A stretch of DNA of 64,000 bases from the NCBI GenBank assembly GCA_020205615.1, contig CM035165.1:91078005-91142004 (forward strand), written 5' to 3'. Below the pieces are notes generated by a model that was given only the letters and a program-made list of their open reading frames with translations, ran no database searches and was not told the origin of the DNA. This stretch comes from Panax quinquefolius. Taxonomy: Eukaryota; Streptophyta; Magnoliopsida; Apiales; Araliaceae. Below are positions 1 through 11,560 of this stretch, in pieces (position 1 is the stretch's first letter; each line of letters opens with the position of its first letter). Position numbers and translations under genes: made by a program.

Positions 1-34
1 AATAGCAAGGTAATCAGAAGAAAAGAATCGAAGC

Positions 35-280
35 ATGCCCGACCTGCGGGAAAGCCCATCTGGGAGTTTGTATGAAAGGAAAAGAGTGTGCTACAATTGT
101 GGTCAAGAAGGCCACATAGCACCAAACTGTCCAAACCCAAAGAAGGGTGCTTGTTTTACTTGTGGTTCGAAGGACCATCTGCAAGAGATTGTCCCAAGAA
201 GGATCGGGAGGGTCAGGATCGGGAGGAAACTAGGAAACAACGGTGGAAATGTTTTAACCATCACCGGACCAACCGCATGA
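35..280 (+). pseudogene. Gag C-terminus with CCHC zinc knuckle (Gypsy A)
   Basis: An 81-codon open frame carries the zinc knuckle CYNCGQEGHIAPNC, encoded at 89-130, which matches CX2CX4HX4C exactly. Nucleocapsid zinc knuckles bind the element's genomic RNA during packaging. A second partial knuckle (CFTCGSKDH) follows but its last cysteine is lost through a frameshift. The true gag start is left of the window, so the ATG at 35 is only an internal codon. The neighbouring protease confirms that this is gag and not a host zinc-finger gene. Confidence 0.85.
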
Positions 281-299
281 CAAAATAACCGATCGCTAA

Positions 300-928
300 G
301 ACTTTCAACATAGCGGTTCAAGATGCGCTCAATCCGTGATGTGGTGTCGGTATCATTCTCGATCAATAAAATTAATGCTTATGTTTTATTTGATCCGGGT
401 GCTACTTGTTCCTTTATATCCGGATGACTTTGCCAAGAATTTAGATTTGCCTAAGGATGAATGGATTTCCCATGAACATAGAAATTGCGAATAGAGAAAT
501 AATCCTCATTAAATACGTGCATAAGAACTCGTAGAGTGGATATTAAGGGTAATATCATGAACGTAGATCTTATCCCTATTCGACTTGGGGAATTTGATGT
601 TATTTTGGGAATGGATCGTTATTCAATTACGGGTCAGTAATTGATTGCCAAAACAAGCGTATTAACCTTATGACTCAATTAAAGGTTGTATTTTATGGTA
701 AAGAAGTCGCTTTAGACAAGCAAGTTGTCCGACGATGATGCGAGCCAGAAGTTGTTAAGACAAGGTCATGTAGGATACTTAGCTTACATAATCGACAGTC
801 AAAAAGAGAATCCGAAGGTAGAAGAGATACCGATTGTGAGGGACTTCGTCGACGTATTTCCAGACGATTTGCTAGGACTTCCACCAGATAGAGAGGTAGA
901 TTTCGTGATCGATTTGGCGCCCGGAACC
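300..928 (+). pseudogene. Aspartic protease and protease-RT linker (Gypsy A)
   Basis: Around 385-420 the frame reads LFDPGATCSFIS, the retropepsin active-site signature with the catalytic Asp at 392-394. The usual Ser or Thr next to it is Pro, which should impair the enzyme. Several frame changes follow. From 725 an open stretch covers the linker before RT, including DVFPDDLLGLPP and an FVIDLAPGT-like segment typical of chromovirus Pol. The frame stops at 928 because a solo LTR is inserted there. Pol resumes at 5915. Confidence 0.8.
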
Positions 929-2379
929 TGTAGAGCCCCCAAATCCGGGTACTTGAAACCCAAACTCGGTGCTTTACGATACCATTTCTATGAGCGGAAT
1001 AATAATACTAATAATAACAATAATATAAATTTCAAACTTAATTTACATAATTATTAGAGTCTAGCTCCCAAGTACGTAACCTTTATTACATTCATTACAT
1101 ATCATGATAGATAATATATCATATTTGTCTTAATAAAGTTAACAATTACATAACATAACATTTCTTTTATTCAGCAACCTTTCCCTTTTCCTTGTTCTTA
1201 GCAGAGCTCTCTGGTAGTTCACACTTAGCTGAAAACATTTAAATTAAGCAAGGATGAGCATTTGAGTGCCCAGCAAGTAATAACAATTATATATATAAGC
1301 TGAAAGAATTTAAATGTTTTCTTTATACTACCCTTCTACAACGATTCAATAGTTGTGAAGTAATCTGTACCAATGATAATAATATATCATCTTTGAAACT
1401 ACGATCGACTATAAATAGGGTTTAGGTGACGTCTTTATGAACATTGTTTTCAATTTTCGAATAGGTTAAAGCGAAATTCATCCGCAAAACCGTCATAACT
1501 TACGGCACGGGGGTGATCACCTGTTATGCCCTCAAGACCGATCAATACTACTACGCAAAAGAACGAGGTATCGTTCACTCTGTCCCGCCCAAGCGCATAA
1601 AAGTTTTTTCCGTGTAGGGATGTTCATACTTATTCGGGTTCCAAATTAAAGGTTTTATCTTGTTCAACAATAATCTATAATTCAACATATATGTATACGG
1701 GTAATTGACAAAGGTATATCAACATGTGATTAAATACAATGATTATCCAAGTGGGGACACTTGTATAACCATTTATCGAAATTAACGAACAAAATATATA
1801 TCTAAATTATCATATACTAACATGTTGATAATCAATGAGCGTATATAATATAGGGTTAATAATGCATAAAGAATAATATAGTTTAGAAACATTCTTACTC
1901 ACGTATCCCATCGTAAAGAAAATGCAAAGGTAAGATACTTGCCTGATGCGCTGCTTACAATTTGTAATATAGATTTATCGTTTATATCACGACCTATCAT
2001 TAATCAGATCATTCATTCGATTAGAACAATATACTATAACACATAGTACTGCATTTCGCAGTCAGCACATAACCTAATCACATTGGCACATATGTTTAAT
2101 AACCATTGAATCACAAATAATCACTTATATCTAATCAATTTATCTAAGTCCAGATCAATTTCTAAAACATATAAGTGTACCGACACCTTTATCGGGTAAT
2201 TATCGAGTCTAAGACTCTATTCTGTAACTCAATATCTATAAATATCAGTCATATTATTTTTAAATGACTTATAATAATTTTAAAACATTTATTATAATTT
2301 ATCATGAATTTTCAAACATCGGAATCATTATTAAATGATTTAAGTATTACACAATTTTATTATCATTAATATTTAATTA

Positions 2380-3200
2380 ATATTAAACTATTAATAAAAT
2401 TATTTCTAAAATGTTAAAGTTATTTATAATAACTTGAAATACTTTTAAAGTATTAATATTACCCTTAAATGATTTTTAAAACATTTAAAATCATTTTTAA
2501 ATAATTACCATTAATATTTAAATATTAATGTACTATTTATCAAAATATTAAAAGTCATTAAGTATAGCTTAATAATATTTTTAATTCATTTATACCCTTT
2601 TAAATAATTTTTAAATTAATAAAACTATTTTTAAACTATTAATTTAATATAATTATTAAATAAATTTAATATCATTAATAATAAATTAATAATTATTAAT
2701 ATTAAATTATTAATGAAATTATCCTTTAAATATTAAAAGTTATATTTTTTATCTTAAAATATCTTTAAACACTTTATTTTCATTTAAAATGATTATTATA
2801 ATATTAAAATAATTTTTAAACTAAATTACTTAATATAATTCTTAAATAACTTTAGTATCATTAATAATAATTAATTAATGAAATTTACCTTTAAATATTA
2901 AAAGTTATATTTTATAACTTAAAATATTTTTAAAACCTTATTATTATTTATAATAATTTTTAATAAAATTATTTTTAATTAACTTATTTAATTCATTTAG
3001 TAAATAACTTAATGATCATTAATATTAAATAATTAATGAAATTTGCTTTAAAATATTAAAATTTATATTTCATAACTTAAAATATTTTTAAATAACTTAT
3101 TATCATTTAAAATGATTTTTAATATAATAAAATCATTTTTAATTAATTTATTTAATTCATTTAATAAATAAACTAATTATCAATAATATTTAAATAAATA
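2380..3200. repeat. AT-rich tandem repeat, unit about 160 bp
   Basis: The block TAATGAAATT followed by a CTTTAAATATTAAAA-like stretch recurs at about 2711, 2876 and 3034, spacing 165 and 158 bp. A more diverged copy lies near 2391. The whole stretch is almost purely A and T. It lies within the solo LTR, in the part downstream of the putative TATA box when read on the minus strand. Boundaries are approximate. Confidence 0.6.
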
Positions 3201-4739
3201 CTAATATTTATGAAAAATATTTCAAATTATTAATATTTAATTTTTATAATTTAAAATTATTTTAAAATTATTTTGTAATTTTCGTAAATTAAATAATTGC
3301 TTTTTAAATAATTTTCAGAATTTATATAATTAATTTTATTAAAAGTGTCGCTAAAGACTGCCTATAGCGACAGAACCGTCGCTATAGGTGTTCTTGGCTA
3401 AACCTAGAACATTCATGCCAGTTTTCGAGTTGCTTAGTTTGACCAATCATAATTTAGTGTGTGTTATATTTCTGGGTCTGTTGTTTGTCAGATCATGTAG
3501 CACAAATACAAGACTACACGATCCAACAATAAATATCATCATAACTTGCATAAACAACGAGATCTGAGCCCTTAAAGTGGTTGTTAGACCTGTTCTTTAT
3601 TTCTGGGTTACCCAGAAATGAAGAACAGTTCGTGATGCCTACTTTGGGCTTCCACAACTTGCTTTACATGAAATATTTTTGTGATCTAAAGGTTCCAAGT
3701 TGTAGATAGCATGCAAGAGAGTAGATCTATTACATAAAATACAAATAACATGAACAGAATCAAAAGTTATGACTCGGTCAAACCATGTCAGTCGACATGT
3801 TCATATGTTTTCTGGGTTACCCAGAAAACAGAGAACATGCTCGACCTTGCTAGTTTGACCGTCCATCAAATCCAACCCGTTTAAGAAATAAGTGATATTA
3901 AGGCATGATGATGTAGTCTAACAAACATACTACAACTTAGATGCAAGAACCATAACGATACATCAAACCACTGTCATATCCAAGCCCTTGAAGAACTTGT
4001 CAGAGCTTTCTGGGCTCATTCTGGGTTACCTAGAATTGGCCCGGTCAATGCCGGTCAACGACCTTTGACCGATTATAACTTACAATCTACAACTGATCTA
4101 GGTTTGATTATTGATCCAAAGCAAAGATCTCATAACAGACTACAATATTCAACACTTAAAACACAAAAATCAAACACATACAGAGATCTACATGACCTGA
4201 CATTCGTTGTCAGATGCCTCTTTTAAAAATTTCCAGATTTGGAGAACATCAAATCTGAGCCTCTAGATGTTATGGATCTAACTTCTAGCAACCCAGATCA
4301 TCATTAGACACCTTATATAACATATTTAACACAAAAAAAAAACAACATCAAACACCAGATTTTTGGACAGAAATCATGCTAAGGGTTTATACCTCTTATG
4401 AACTAATCTTGATTTCTGGCTTCTGATTTGTTATGGCTGATCGTGGGGCTTGTTTACGGAACTGATTTAGCTTATATTTTCGTGGGTTCTGAGTTGAGAG
4501 AGATAAGTTAAGGTTTTGTGCAATATTAGGCTAGCAAATGAATTTCTCTCTCCTTGATCTATATTTATAGCCAATGTGTAATGTGTTGGCTGATGTATAT
4601 TGCTTGTTGCTGGAGTTTTGTAAGTCAAGGGAGTTGTTAAGTTTGGTGAACAACCCCTCCTAATGTCAAACCCTACTAGTTAGCCAAAATAATACAACTA
4701 GGGGAAAAATGGTCATTTGATAAATCATTTTAATGGTAA

Positions 4740-5520
4740 TTTTGTAACTTGCCAAACCCTTAGGGTTTAACCCTTAGGGTTTAACCCTAAAGTTTAGCAC
4801 AAATTGAATAATTTAGCAATTAGGGTTTGCACAAAAAAATAAAATTAAATAAAAACTAAATAAATTTTAGTTTCTATAATTTTGAATTTAGGGTTTCATA
4901 ATTATGATTAATTTTCTAATTACTTTATACAGGAACATTAGGGTTTAATATCTCTAATTAGAATTAACTTTGCTAATTTAGCAATTAGGGTTTATACTTT
5001 TGGTAATTAGGGTTACCAAATTAAAATTAGGGTTTCCAATTACTAAATTAGGGTTCTAGTTCAGTAATTAGGGTTTAATAATTTAGGGTTTCTATAATTA
5101 ACAATTATAATTTTAATACTTGTTAATTAATCATCTTATCACAATTACCAACAATCTCGAACTCTAATTTGAATTTCAAATTAGTGTTTCTCATTTCCAA
5201 AAATTAGGGTTTTATAAGGGTTTTCTAAATATTACGGTTTCTAGAATTTTAATTGGGTTTACCTAATTAATACATTTAATACACGACATAAATTATATAA
5301 CACACTTATAAAACAATCTTGCACTCTAATTTGGATATCAAATTAGGGTTTAACATTATTACTAGGGTTTTGTCATAATCACAATCGTAATTGACCAACC
5401 ATTATCAATATCTGAAATACAAAGACATGTTCATCAGTACCTTTGAAAAATCAAAATATAATTAATATTATATTATTATTCTCATACCTTGACAATAATC
5501 CAAAATTAGGGTTTGGATTC
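4740..5520 (-). promoter_or_regulatory. Cluster of telobox-like TTAGGGTTT motifs in the U3 of the solo LTR
   Basis: More than a dozen copies of AGGGTTT, several extended to TTAGGGTTT, are scattered over about 800 bp; the densest group is at 4755-4790. On the minus strand these read AAACCCTAA, the plant telobox. A TATA-like GGCTATAAATAT on the minus strand lies near 4560-4572, so the cluster would be upstream of it, in U3. Teloboxes in plant promoters are bound by telomere-repeat-binding factors. A role here is inference. Confidence 0.5.
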
Positions 5521-5914
5521 CATATCCGATTTATTCTTCATATTTAACCTTAATAATTAAGGTAAAATAATTAACTTAATATTTTGTACTAAAATTCATA
5601 TAATAAAATAATTATTATAATTATTCTAAAATTACTTCATATATTATTTAAATAATATATGATTATATTTTTATAGAAAATAATTAATAAAAACATTTCT
5701 ATCTTAAAATTAATTATTATAAGAATATACTTTATAATAATCAATAATTCTAAAATAAATTTATTTGTAAATATTTATGTAATAAATATATTTTTATTTA
5801 CCACATAAATACATATACACATTATCTTGTACAAATCCTCATCCTTAAAATAAATAAAAAAATTTATACGAAAAATTTCTTATTTATTTATATAGAAAAT
5901 ATCGGGTTGTTACA

Positions 5915-6830
5915 GAACCGCTCCAATATCGAAGGCACAATACCAAATGGCACCAGTAGAGATGAAAGAATTACTGGTACAACTACAAGAATTACTGGAC
6001 AAGAAGTACATTCAACCAAGCGTATCACCATGGGGAGCGCCAGTGTTATTCATGAAAAAGAAGGATGGATCGATGCGGCTCTGCATTGACCATAGAGAAC
6101 TGAACAAGGTCACGATTAAGAACAAATATCCATTACCGAGGATCGACGACCTATTTGACCAATTAAAGGGAGCGAGATACTTTTCCAAGATAGACTTGAG
6201 AAGCGGTTATCATCAACTGAAGGTGAGGCCAGAGGATGTACTGAAGACAACATTCAGGACGCGATATAGTCACTACGAATTTTTAGTAATGTCGTTTGGT
6301 CTTACGAATGCTCCTGCATCATTTATGGGACTAATGAATGGTGTGTTTAAGCTGTTTTTGGATAAGTTCATAGTGGTATTTATTGATGACATTTTGGTTT
6401 ATTCGAAAACCAAGGAAGAACACGAAGAGCATTTGAGATTAACGTTGGAAGTATTGAGAAGGGAAAAGTTATATGCCAAGTTTTCGAAATGCGAATTTTG
6501 GATTGAACGAGTACAATTTCTTGGGCACGTGATCGATAAAAACGGAATTTCGGTAGATCCATCCAAAGTCGAAGCCGTGATCAACTGGGATCAGCCGAGG
6601 ACGCCATCGAAAGTAATAAGTTTTCTTGGATTAGCGGGATATTATAGAAGATTCATTCAAGATTTTTCCAAGATCGCAACTCCGCTAACAAATTTAACTC
6701 GAAAAGCTATGAAATTTGTTTGGACGGATAAGTGTGAGGAAAGTTTTCAAGAATTGAAGAAGAGGTTGAGAGTCAAGACCTGTGTTATCTCTTAGGATTA
6801 TACATGAAATTTTGTTATTTATAGTGATGC
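5915..6830 (+). pseudogene. Reverse transcriptase domain (Gypsy A), catalytic residues kept
   Basis: The 282-codon frame from 5947 contains the RT core in order: the entry segment with WGAPVLF near residues 29-35, [11 protein letters not shown] near 47-56, motif [13 protein letters not shown] with Asp83, the MSFGLTNAP segment near 115-123, and the active-site box FIDDIL with Asp147-Asp148. All three catalytic aspartates are present. The frame is lost by a shift near 6770, before RNase H. The first codons after 5914 continue the linker interrupted at 928. The ATG at 5947 is internal to Pol and not a true start. RT makes cDNA from the element RNA in the virus-like particle. Confidence 0.92.
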
Positions 6831-7350
6831 GTCGCATAAAGGACTTGGTTGTGTCTTCGATGCAAATCTAAGAAAGTCATTCAGATGCATCACGACAATC
6901 AAGGATTACGAGAAGGGATACCCACCCACGACTGGAGTTAGGCTGCAGTTGTTTTTGCTTTGAAAATTTGGAGGCAGTATCTCTACGGGGAGAAGTGTGA
7001 AATATATACGGACCACAAGAGTCTGAAATATATTTTTTACACAGAAGGATTTGAATATACGTCAAAGAAGATGGTTGGAATTAATTAAGGATTACGATTG
7101 TGAGATTTTATACCATCCGGGTAAAGCAAATGTGGTTGCCAACGCCTTAAGTAGAAAGGGTCGTGAGAAATTGATGATGTTAACTGCTCAGGAGGAGCTA
7201 ATTTCAGAGATAGAGAAACTGGAGTTAGAGGTGAAGTATCCTATGGAAATTGATGAGAAGCTATTTCAGGATACTGATAACTGTACAACCCTACTTTGGA
7301 TAAAGTTAAGGAGGCTCAAACTTCAAGGAAGAATGTAAAAGGTGACAAAG
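6800..7350 (+). pseudogene. RNase H domain remnant (Gypsy A)
   Basis: Near 6822-6850 the sequence encodes an SDAS-K-GLGCV match to the RNase H core of chromoviruses, but the reading frame is broken several times over the next 200 bp. From 7051 an open stretch restores the C-terminal part, with [14 protein letters not shown] and [15 protein letters not shown], the usual end of the domain. RNase H removes the RNA strand during reverse transcription. This copy cannot encode an intact domain. Confidence 0.8.
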
Positions 7351-7382
7351 AAGATATCTGAAGAACTGAACCGAGATTTAAG

Positions 7383-8700
7383 ATGGATAAGGAAGGAATA
7401 CTGAGATTTGAGAGTAGAATTTGGGTACCACCAGTACAAGAAATTAAGGAAGACATTTTGAGCGAGGCTCATAATTCACGATATTCGAGTCACCCTGGTA
7501 GTACCAAGATGTATCAAGATCTTCGACAACATTTCTGGTGGCCGAATTTGAAACGTGATGTTGCAGAATGTGTTGCCAAGTGCCTGACCTGTCAGAAAGT
7601 GAAAGCGGAACATCAGAGACCGAGTGGATTGCTACAACCGTTAGAGATCCCAGAATGGAAATGGGAACATATTACAATGGACTTCGTGGTTGGCCTTCCG
7701 ACGACTCAGAAAGGCTACGACGCAGTATGGGTTATCGTTGATCGACTGACGAAATCCGCACACTTCCTTCCGATCAAAATCGATTCAACTTAGATGGGTT
7801 AGCGAGGCTATACGTAAAAAGATTATTTCGAGGCACGAGTTCCCAGATCAATTGTTTCGATATAGGATCCGCGCTTCACGCCAAATTTCCGAAACGCCTT
7901 TCAGAATGCATGGGTACGCAATTGCGAATGAGTCATGACTTATCACCCTCAAACAGTACGAGACAGAGCGAACGAATAATTCAAACGTTAGAAGATATGC
8001 TAAGAGCTCGTGTGATGGACTTCAAAGGAAATTGGGATGATCATCACCGTTAGTAGAGTTCTACACAACAACAGATTACCACGCTTAGTATTGGCATGCC
8101 GCCTTACGAAGCGTTATACGGCAGAAAGTGCAAAACTCCGCTTTTCTGGGATGAAGTTGGTGAAAGACAATTGCTAGGGCCAGAATTGGTACAGCAGACG
8201 GCAGAAATAGTCAAAGTGATCCGAGCATGATTGGTAGCGGCTCAAGATCGACAGAAGAAATACGCTGATCCACATCGTAAAAATATCGAGTTTGAATCAG
8301 GTAGTTATGTTTTCTTGAAGGTCTCTCCCTGGAAGGGGAAGATCAGGTTCGGAAATAAAGGAAAATTGAGCCTTACCTCAATTTCGTAGAATCGGAGAAG
8401 TCGCGTACGAGGTAGCCTTACCTCCATCACTCGAGAATGTCCACAATGTCTTCCATGTTTCTGTGTTATGACCCTACAAGGCCGATTACAAGCATGTAAT
8501 TGAATATGAACCCCTACATTTTGAAAAAAACTTATCTTACGAAGAAATTCCTGTCCAAATTGTCGACCGAAAATAACAAGTTCTCAGAAATAAAGTTATA
8601 CCTTTTGTTAAGGTAATTTGGAGGAACCACAACGCTGAAGAAGCTACGTGAGAACTCGAAGAGAATATGATGAAGAATTACCCTCATTTATTTACTTAAT
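7383..8700 (+). pseudogene. Integrase and chromodomain remnant (Gypsy A)
   Basis: The 136-codon frame at 7383-7793 carries the HHCC zinc region (EAHNSRYSSHPGS and CLTCQKVK) and the start of the catalytic core with the first Asp in MDFVVGLP. A TAG at about 7791 ends it. Beyond that the core is readable only in pieces: a DPRFT block near 7868 and a YHPQT block near 7940. The C-terminal region at about 8557-8694 reads as a chromodomain (VKVIWRNHNAEEAT, then ELEENMMKNYPHLF), interrupted by a TGA at 8649-8651 where a Trp codon is expected. Chromodomains of this class are thought to steer integration to heterochromatin. Confidence 0.85.
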
Positions 8701-8734
8701 TATGTGTAAGCGATTCTGGGGATAGAATCTTTGT

Positions 8735-8747
8735 AAGGAGGGGAGAA
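8735..8747 (+). other. Polypurine tract (Gypsy A)
   Basis: AAGGAGGGGAGAA lies directly before the LTR start TGTAACGGGTCG. This purine run is the expected plus-strand primer for reverse transcription and fixes the 5' end of the 3' LTR. Confidence 0.8.
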
Positions 8748-11560
8748 TGTAACGGGTCGAATTTATTGAGTCGTGATTACAGTGATGTAATCCTTTTGGG
8801 GGAAAGATGTGACGAACGAGAATTTTGTAAATTAATTTTAATATTTATTGGATTAAATAAATATTTTCGATGATTTAATTATTAGATTAAATAATTAATT
8901 GATGCAATTATGGTAGATTAATTTAATTATATGTATTAAATTTATTAAATTATGTGGAGAATTTTTATTATCGAAGTATGTGATTATGTGAGCTTATTGT
9001 ATTAAAAGAAATATTTAATAAGCCTATTGGTATTTTAATTAATTTAATTATTAATTAGAGAGTTAATAATTTGACAATATTTATTTATGAGAAATTATTA
9101 TATTTTATTTAAAGTAAATTAAATAAAATATTGGATTTATTTTATAAGAAGTGTGACATTAATTAAACTATATGATAAAGCTTTATTAAATTAAATGGTT
9201 TTGAAATCTATTAATCCTAGCCAAACATGGCCTTAGTGGGAGTTACTAGGAGTTACCCATGACTGGGTTAACTGACCAGTATGCGCGTCAGTTCTCTTTT
9301 CCTTTATTATACGTACTCTTCTTTCTATTCATTTTTCTAAGTCTGAAAACAGAGAGGGAGAAAGAGTTTGAGAAATTGTCAGATAAAATTGTGAGATTTA
9401 TAGATATTGGGAGTGTGTAATCAACAAGTTGTTGTGAAAGAGTCATCTGTGATCATCTCTTCTAAATTACTCTAGGTAATTTCTCCAAACCCAATTTCTA
9501 TTTTACGTTGTTTGAGTTTTACAAATGGCCTTCACAGTTTTCTGCAAAGTCTCTATGATGGGAAATTGTAAGGCTTATGTGCATATATAGGTTAAGATGT
9601 TGTCAAATCATATTTAATTATATATATTTTGTAAACCATAACATCAGTTTCATGAAAATACGTAGTATATGATTTCTACAAAATTATAGAGTATGGGGTT
9701 GGCCTTATGGCCTTATACGTGTTATTTCATGTGTTGATCATATATTATCCCTAAATTTTACACTCGTATATTATTATACATGTTGATACGAAGAGACCAA
9801 ACTTTAAACTAATCTGATTCTTGTTACGATTTAATCCAGTAGTGTCAATTTTCATGTTTTATTTTCAAAACCTTCAAGAACATCAAAGTCAGTGAAATTC
9901 ACATATTTTAGTTCTGTGATTATATGTTTTAATGGGTTAAAATCACTCTATAAGTGTTGGGTATTGATTATATATGAATTATAACATGTGGGCATGATTA
10001 ATTTCGTGTAGTAGTAATTTAATTGGAGTTTTTGGGCTGTGTTCTGCAATTTTCGCTAATTACGTAGCAGTTTACGGTTCATGCATGCAGTGCGGTCTCA
10101 TGCCTTATGGCCCTGGGCCAGCAGCAGTCTCAGTCTCAAGCCACAGCTCCACATTGTAGCCCATGTATAATACAAGTACAAAAGTGGGCGCCATAAAGTG
10201 CCACTGCAGAATGTCCAGAAATGAGATTTTTAAAATGATTAAGTCTAGCAATGTGTTAGTAATTTAATGTAATGAACATGTAAACATGTTAGAAGTATAA
10301 TGTAATGATGAAATAGATGTTTAACATGTAAATAACATAATTACATGTAGATTGAGTTATGGAATGCCTAATTAAATTATTATTCATGAAGTGATATTAT
10401 GTGACAGTAAATGTTATAATTTGACTAAGTATAGTCATAACCAAAGTTTAGACAAAAGAATAATCGTTGATGATTAGTTAATTTATAATTAACTGGTATT
10501 GTGAATGTGAATGGTATGTAGGATTAAATTCAAAGAACGTGCTTAGTTAAAGTGTAATCTACGCACGAGGAAAGTTTCCTAACCCTACATGTCATTATTG
10601 TTCAAGTTATTAGTTACCTCAAGTAAATTATCATTTCAATTATTCAAGTTCAAATTGTTTTATTAAAGATTTATTATCTTTTCAAAGCATGATTCAGTTA
10701 TACAATAATTGTCCTATTGTATACTTCTTGAGATTATTATTCAAATCGAATATCATTATTGTTGAACCTTATTAGACTAGTGAACTTTATTGATTCAACT
10801 AGTCCTTAGTTGATGAACGTTCTAAATTTCAGAACTCTTAATTAATTATTCAAACCAAACTCCCTTTGGTGCGGACTCGAATGTCAAACTGAGATGAACA
10901 ACCCTGCAAAGGGATTTACTTATGCGTTAGCGTTAAGATATTGTGGTGAAAGATGGTACTAAGGGTCGATCCCCTAAGTACGAGAAGAAATGTCCATAGT
11001 CTTACGATCGTTAAAGGTTTCAAGTATAACCCTTGATAACCTAGGACATAGTTCAAGGTCTTATGACCCTCAGAATTCTTTTGATTCTTGTTATTCATTC
11101 TTGATTCAAAAGTTGAGCTTTTATTCAGATGTCTTGATTCACTCGCATGTTATTATACTATTATTTCATTGTTATACTTGTGGGCAATAGTGCTCACTCT
11201 TGCTTATTAATAACATTGCAGATTAAGAACGATTGTAATGTAGATGAACCTTTCACTAGTAAAGGCAAGGGAAAAGTTAGCAAATGATGAAGACTTGTTA
11301 TTTTAGTTGATGATGTATTTATGTTAGACTTGAGTTAATGATGTTGTTTAAGACTTATTGTTTATATTTTCGCACAGATGTTTAAGGTTAGTTTAACCTG
11401 GGATTATGTTTATAATTCAGATGTTGTAACCCTATAAAGGGAAGATTTTATTTCTATCTATTGCATGGTTTGCATTTATTATGGGTAGATAGATAGAAGA
11501 TATTTGTACAGTGAACACCAAATCCGTGGAATCCAAGTACCCTGATTTGGGGGTGTCACA
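8748..11560 (+). mobile_element. 3' LTR of Gypsy A, 2,813 bp
   Basis: It begins TGTAACGGGTCG right after the polypurine tract and ends CCTGATTTGGGGGTGTCACA. No coding capacity is evident, and open frames inside it look random. The motif GTGGGCAATAGTGCTCACTC at about 11180-11200 matches a motif found at the same relative place in the other chromovirus LTRs of the window. To the right, minus-strand gag of Gypsy B follows at once. The matching target-site copy would be left of the window. Confidence 0.85.

Larger units (their letters stand above)
929..5914 (-). mobile_element. Solo LTR of a chromovirus, 4,986 bp, inside Gypsy A
   Basis: The segment begins TGTAGAGCCCCCAAATCC and ends GGGTTGTTACA, so it has TG...CA ends. 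It is flanked by a perfect 5 bp target duplication, GAACC at 924-928 and 5915-5919. The interrupted Pol frame continues across it when it is removed. No coding capacity is visible. The end CCCGGATTTGGGGG, read on the minus strand, resembles the Gypsy A LTR end CCCTGATTTGGGGG, and an LTR core motif near 1252-1279 also reads on the minus strand. That is why I call a minus-oriented chromovirus LTR. A single LTR with a target duplication implies LTR-LTR recombination. A non-autonomous element with no LTR pair is a less likely alternative. Confidence 0.85.
1..11560 (+). mobile_element. Gypsy A: degenerate Ty3/gypsy chromovirus (Tekay/Del type), 3' part
   Basis: The domain order read on the plus strand is gag zinc knuckle, aspartic protease, RT, RNase H, integrase, chromodomain, polypurine tract, 3' LTR, which is the Ty3/gypsy order. 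The C-terminal chromodomain-like stretch and the LTR of about 2.8 kb place it with Tekay/Del chromoviruses; this lineage call is from memory of the family. The 5' LTR and most of gag lie beyond the left edge. A solo LTR at 929-5914 splits it between protease and RT. Its right end abuts minus-strand gag sequence of another chromovirus (Gypsy B), so Gypsy A inserted into Gypsy B. It carries many stops and frameshifts and is not autonomous. Confidence 0.9.

Noticed and set aside
35..280. Host CCHC zinc-finger gene
   Set aside because: The zinc knuckle is followed by a retropepsin motif and the rest of a gypsy Pol, so it is retrotransposon gag.
4750..4800. Interstitial telomere or chromosome end
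   Set aside because: Only two or three adjacent TTAGGGTTT-like units; the others are scattered with unrelated spacers within an LTR.
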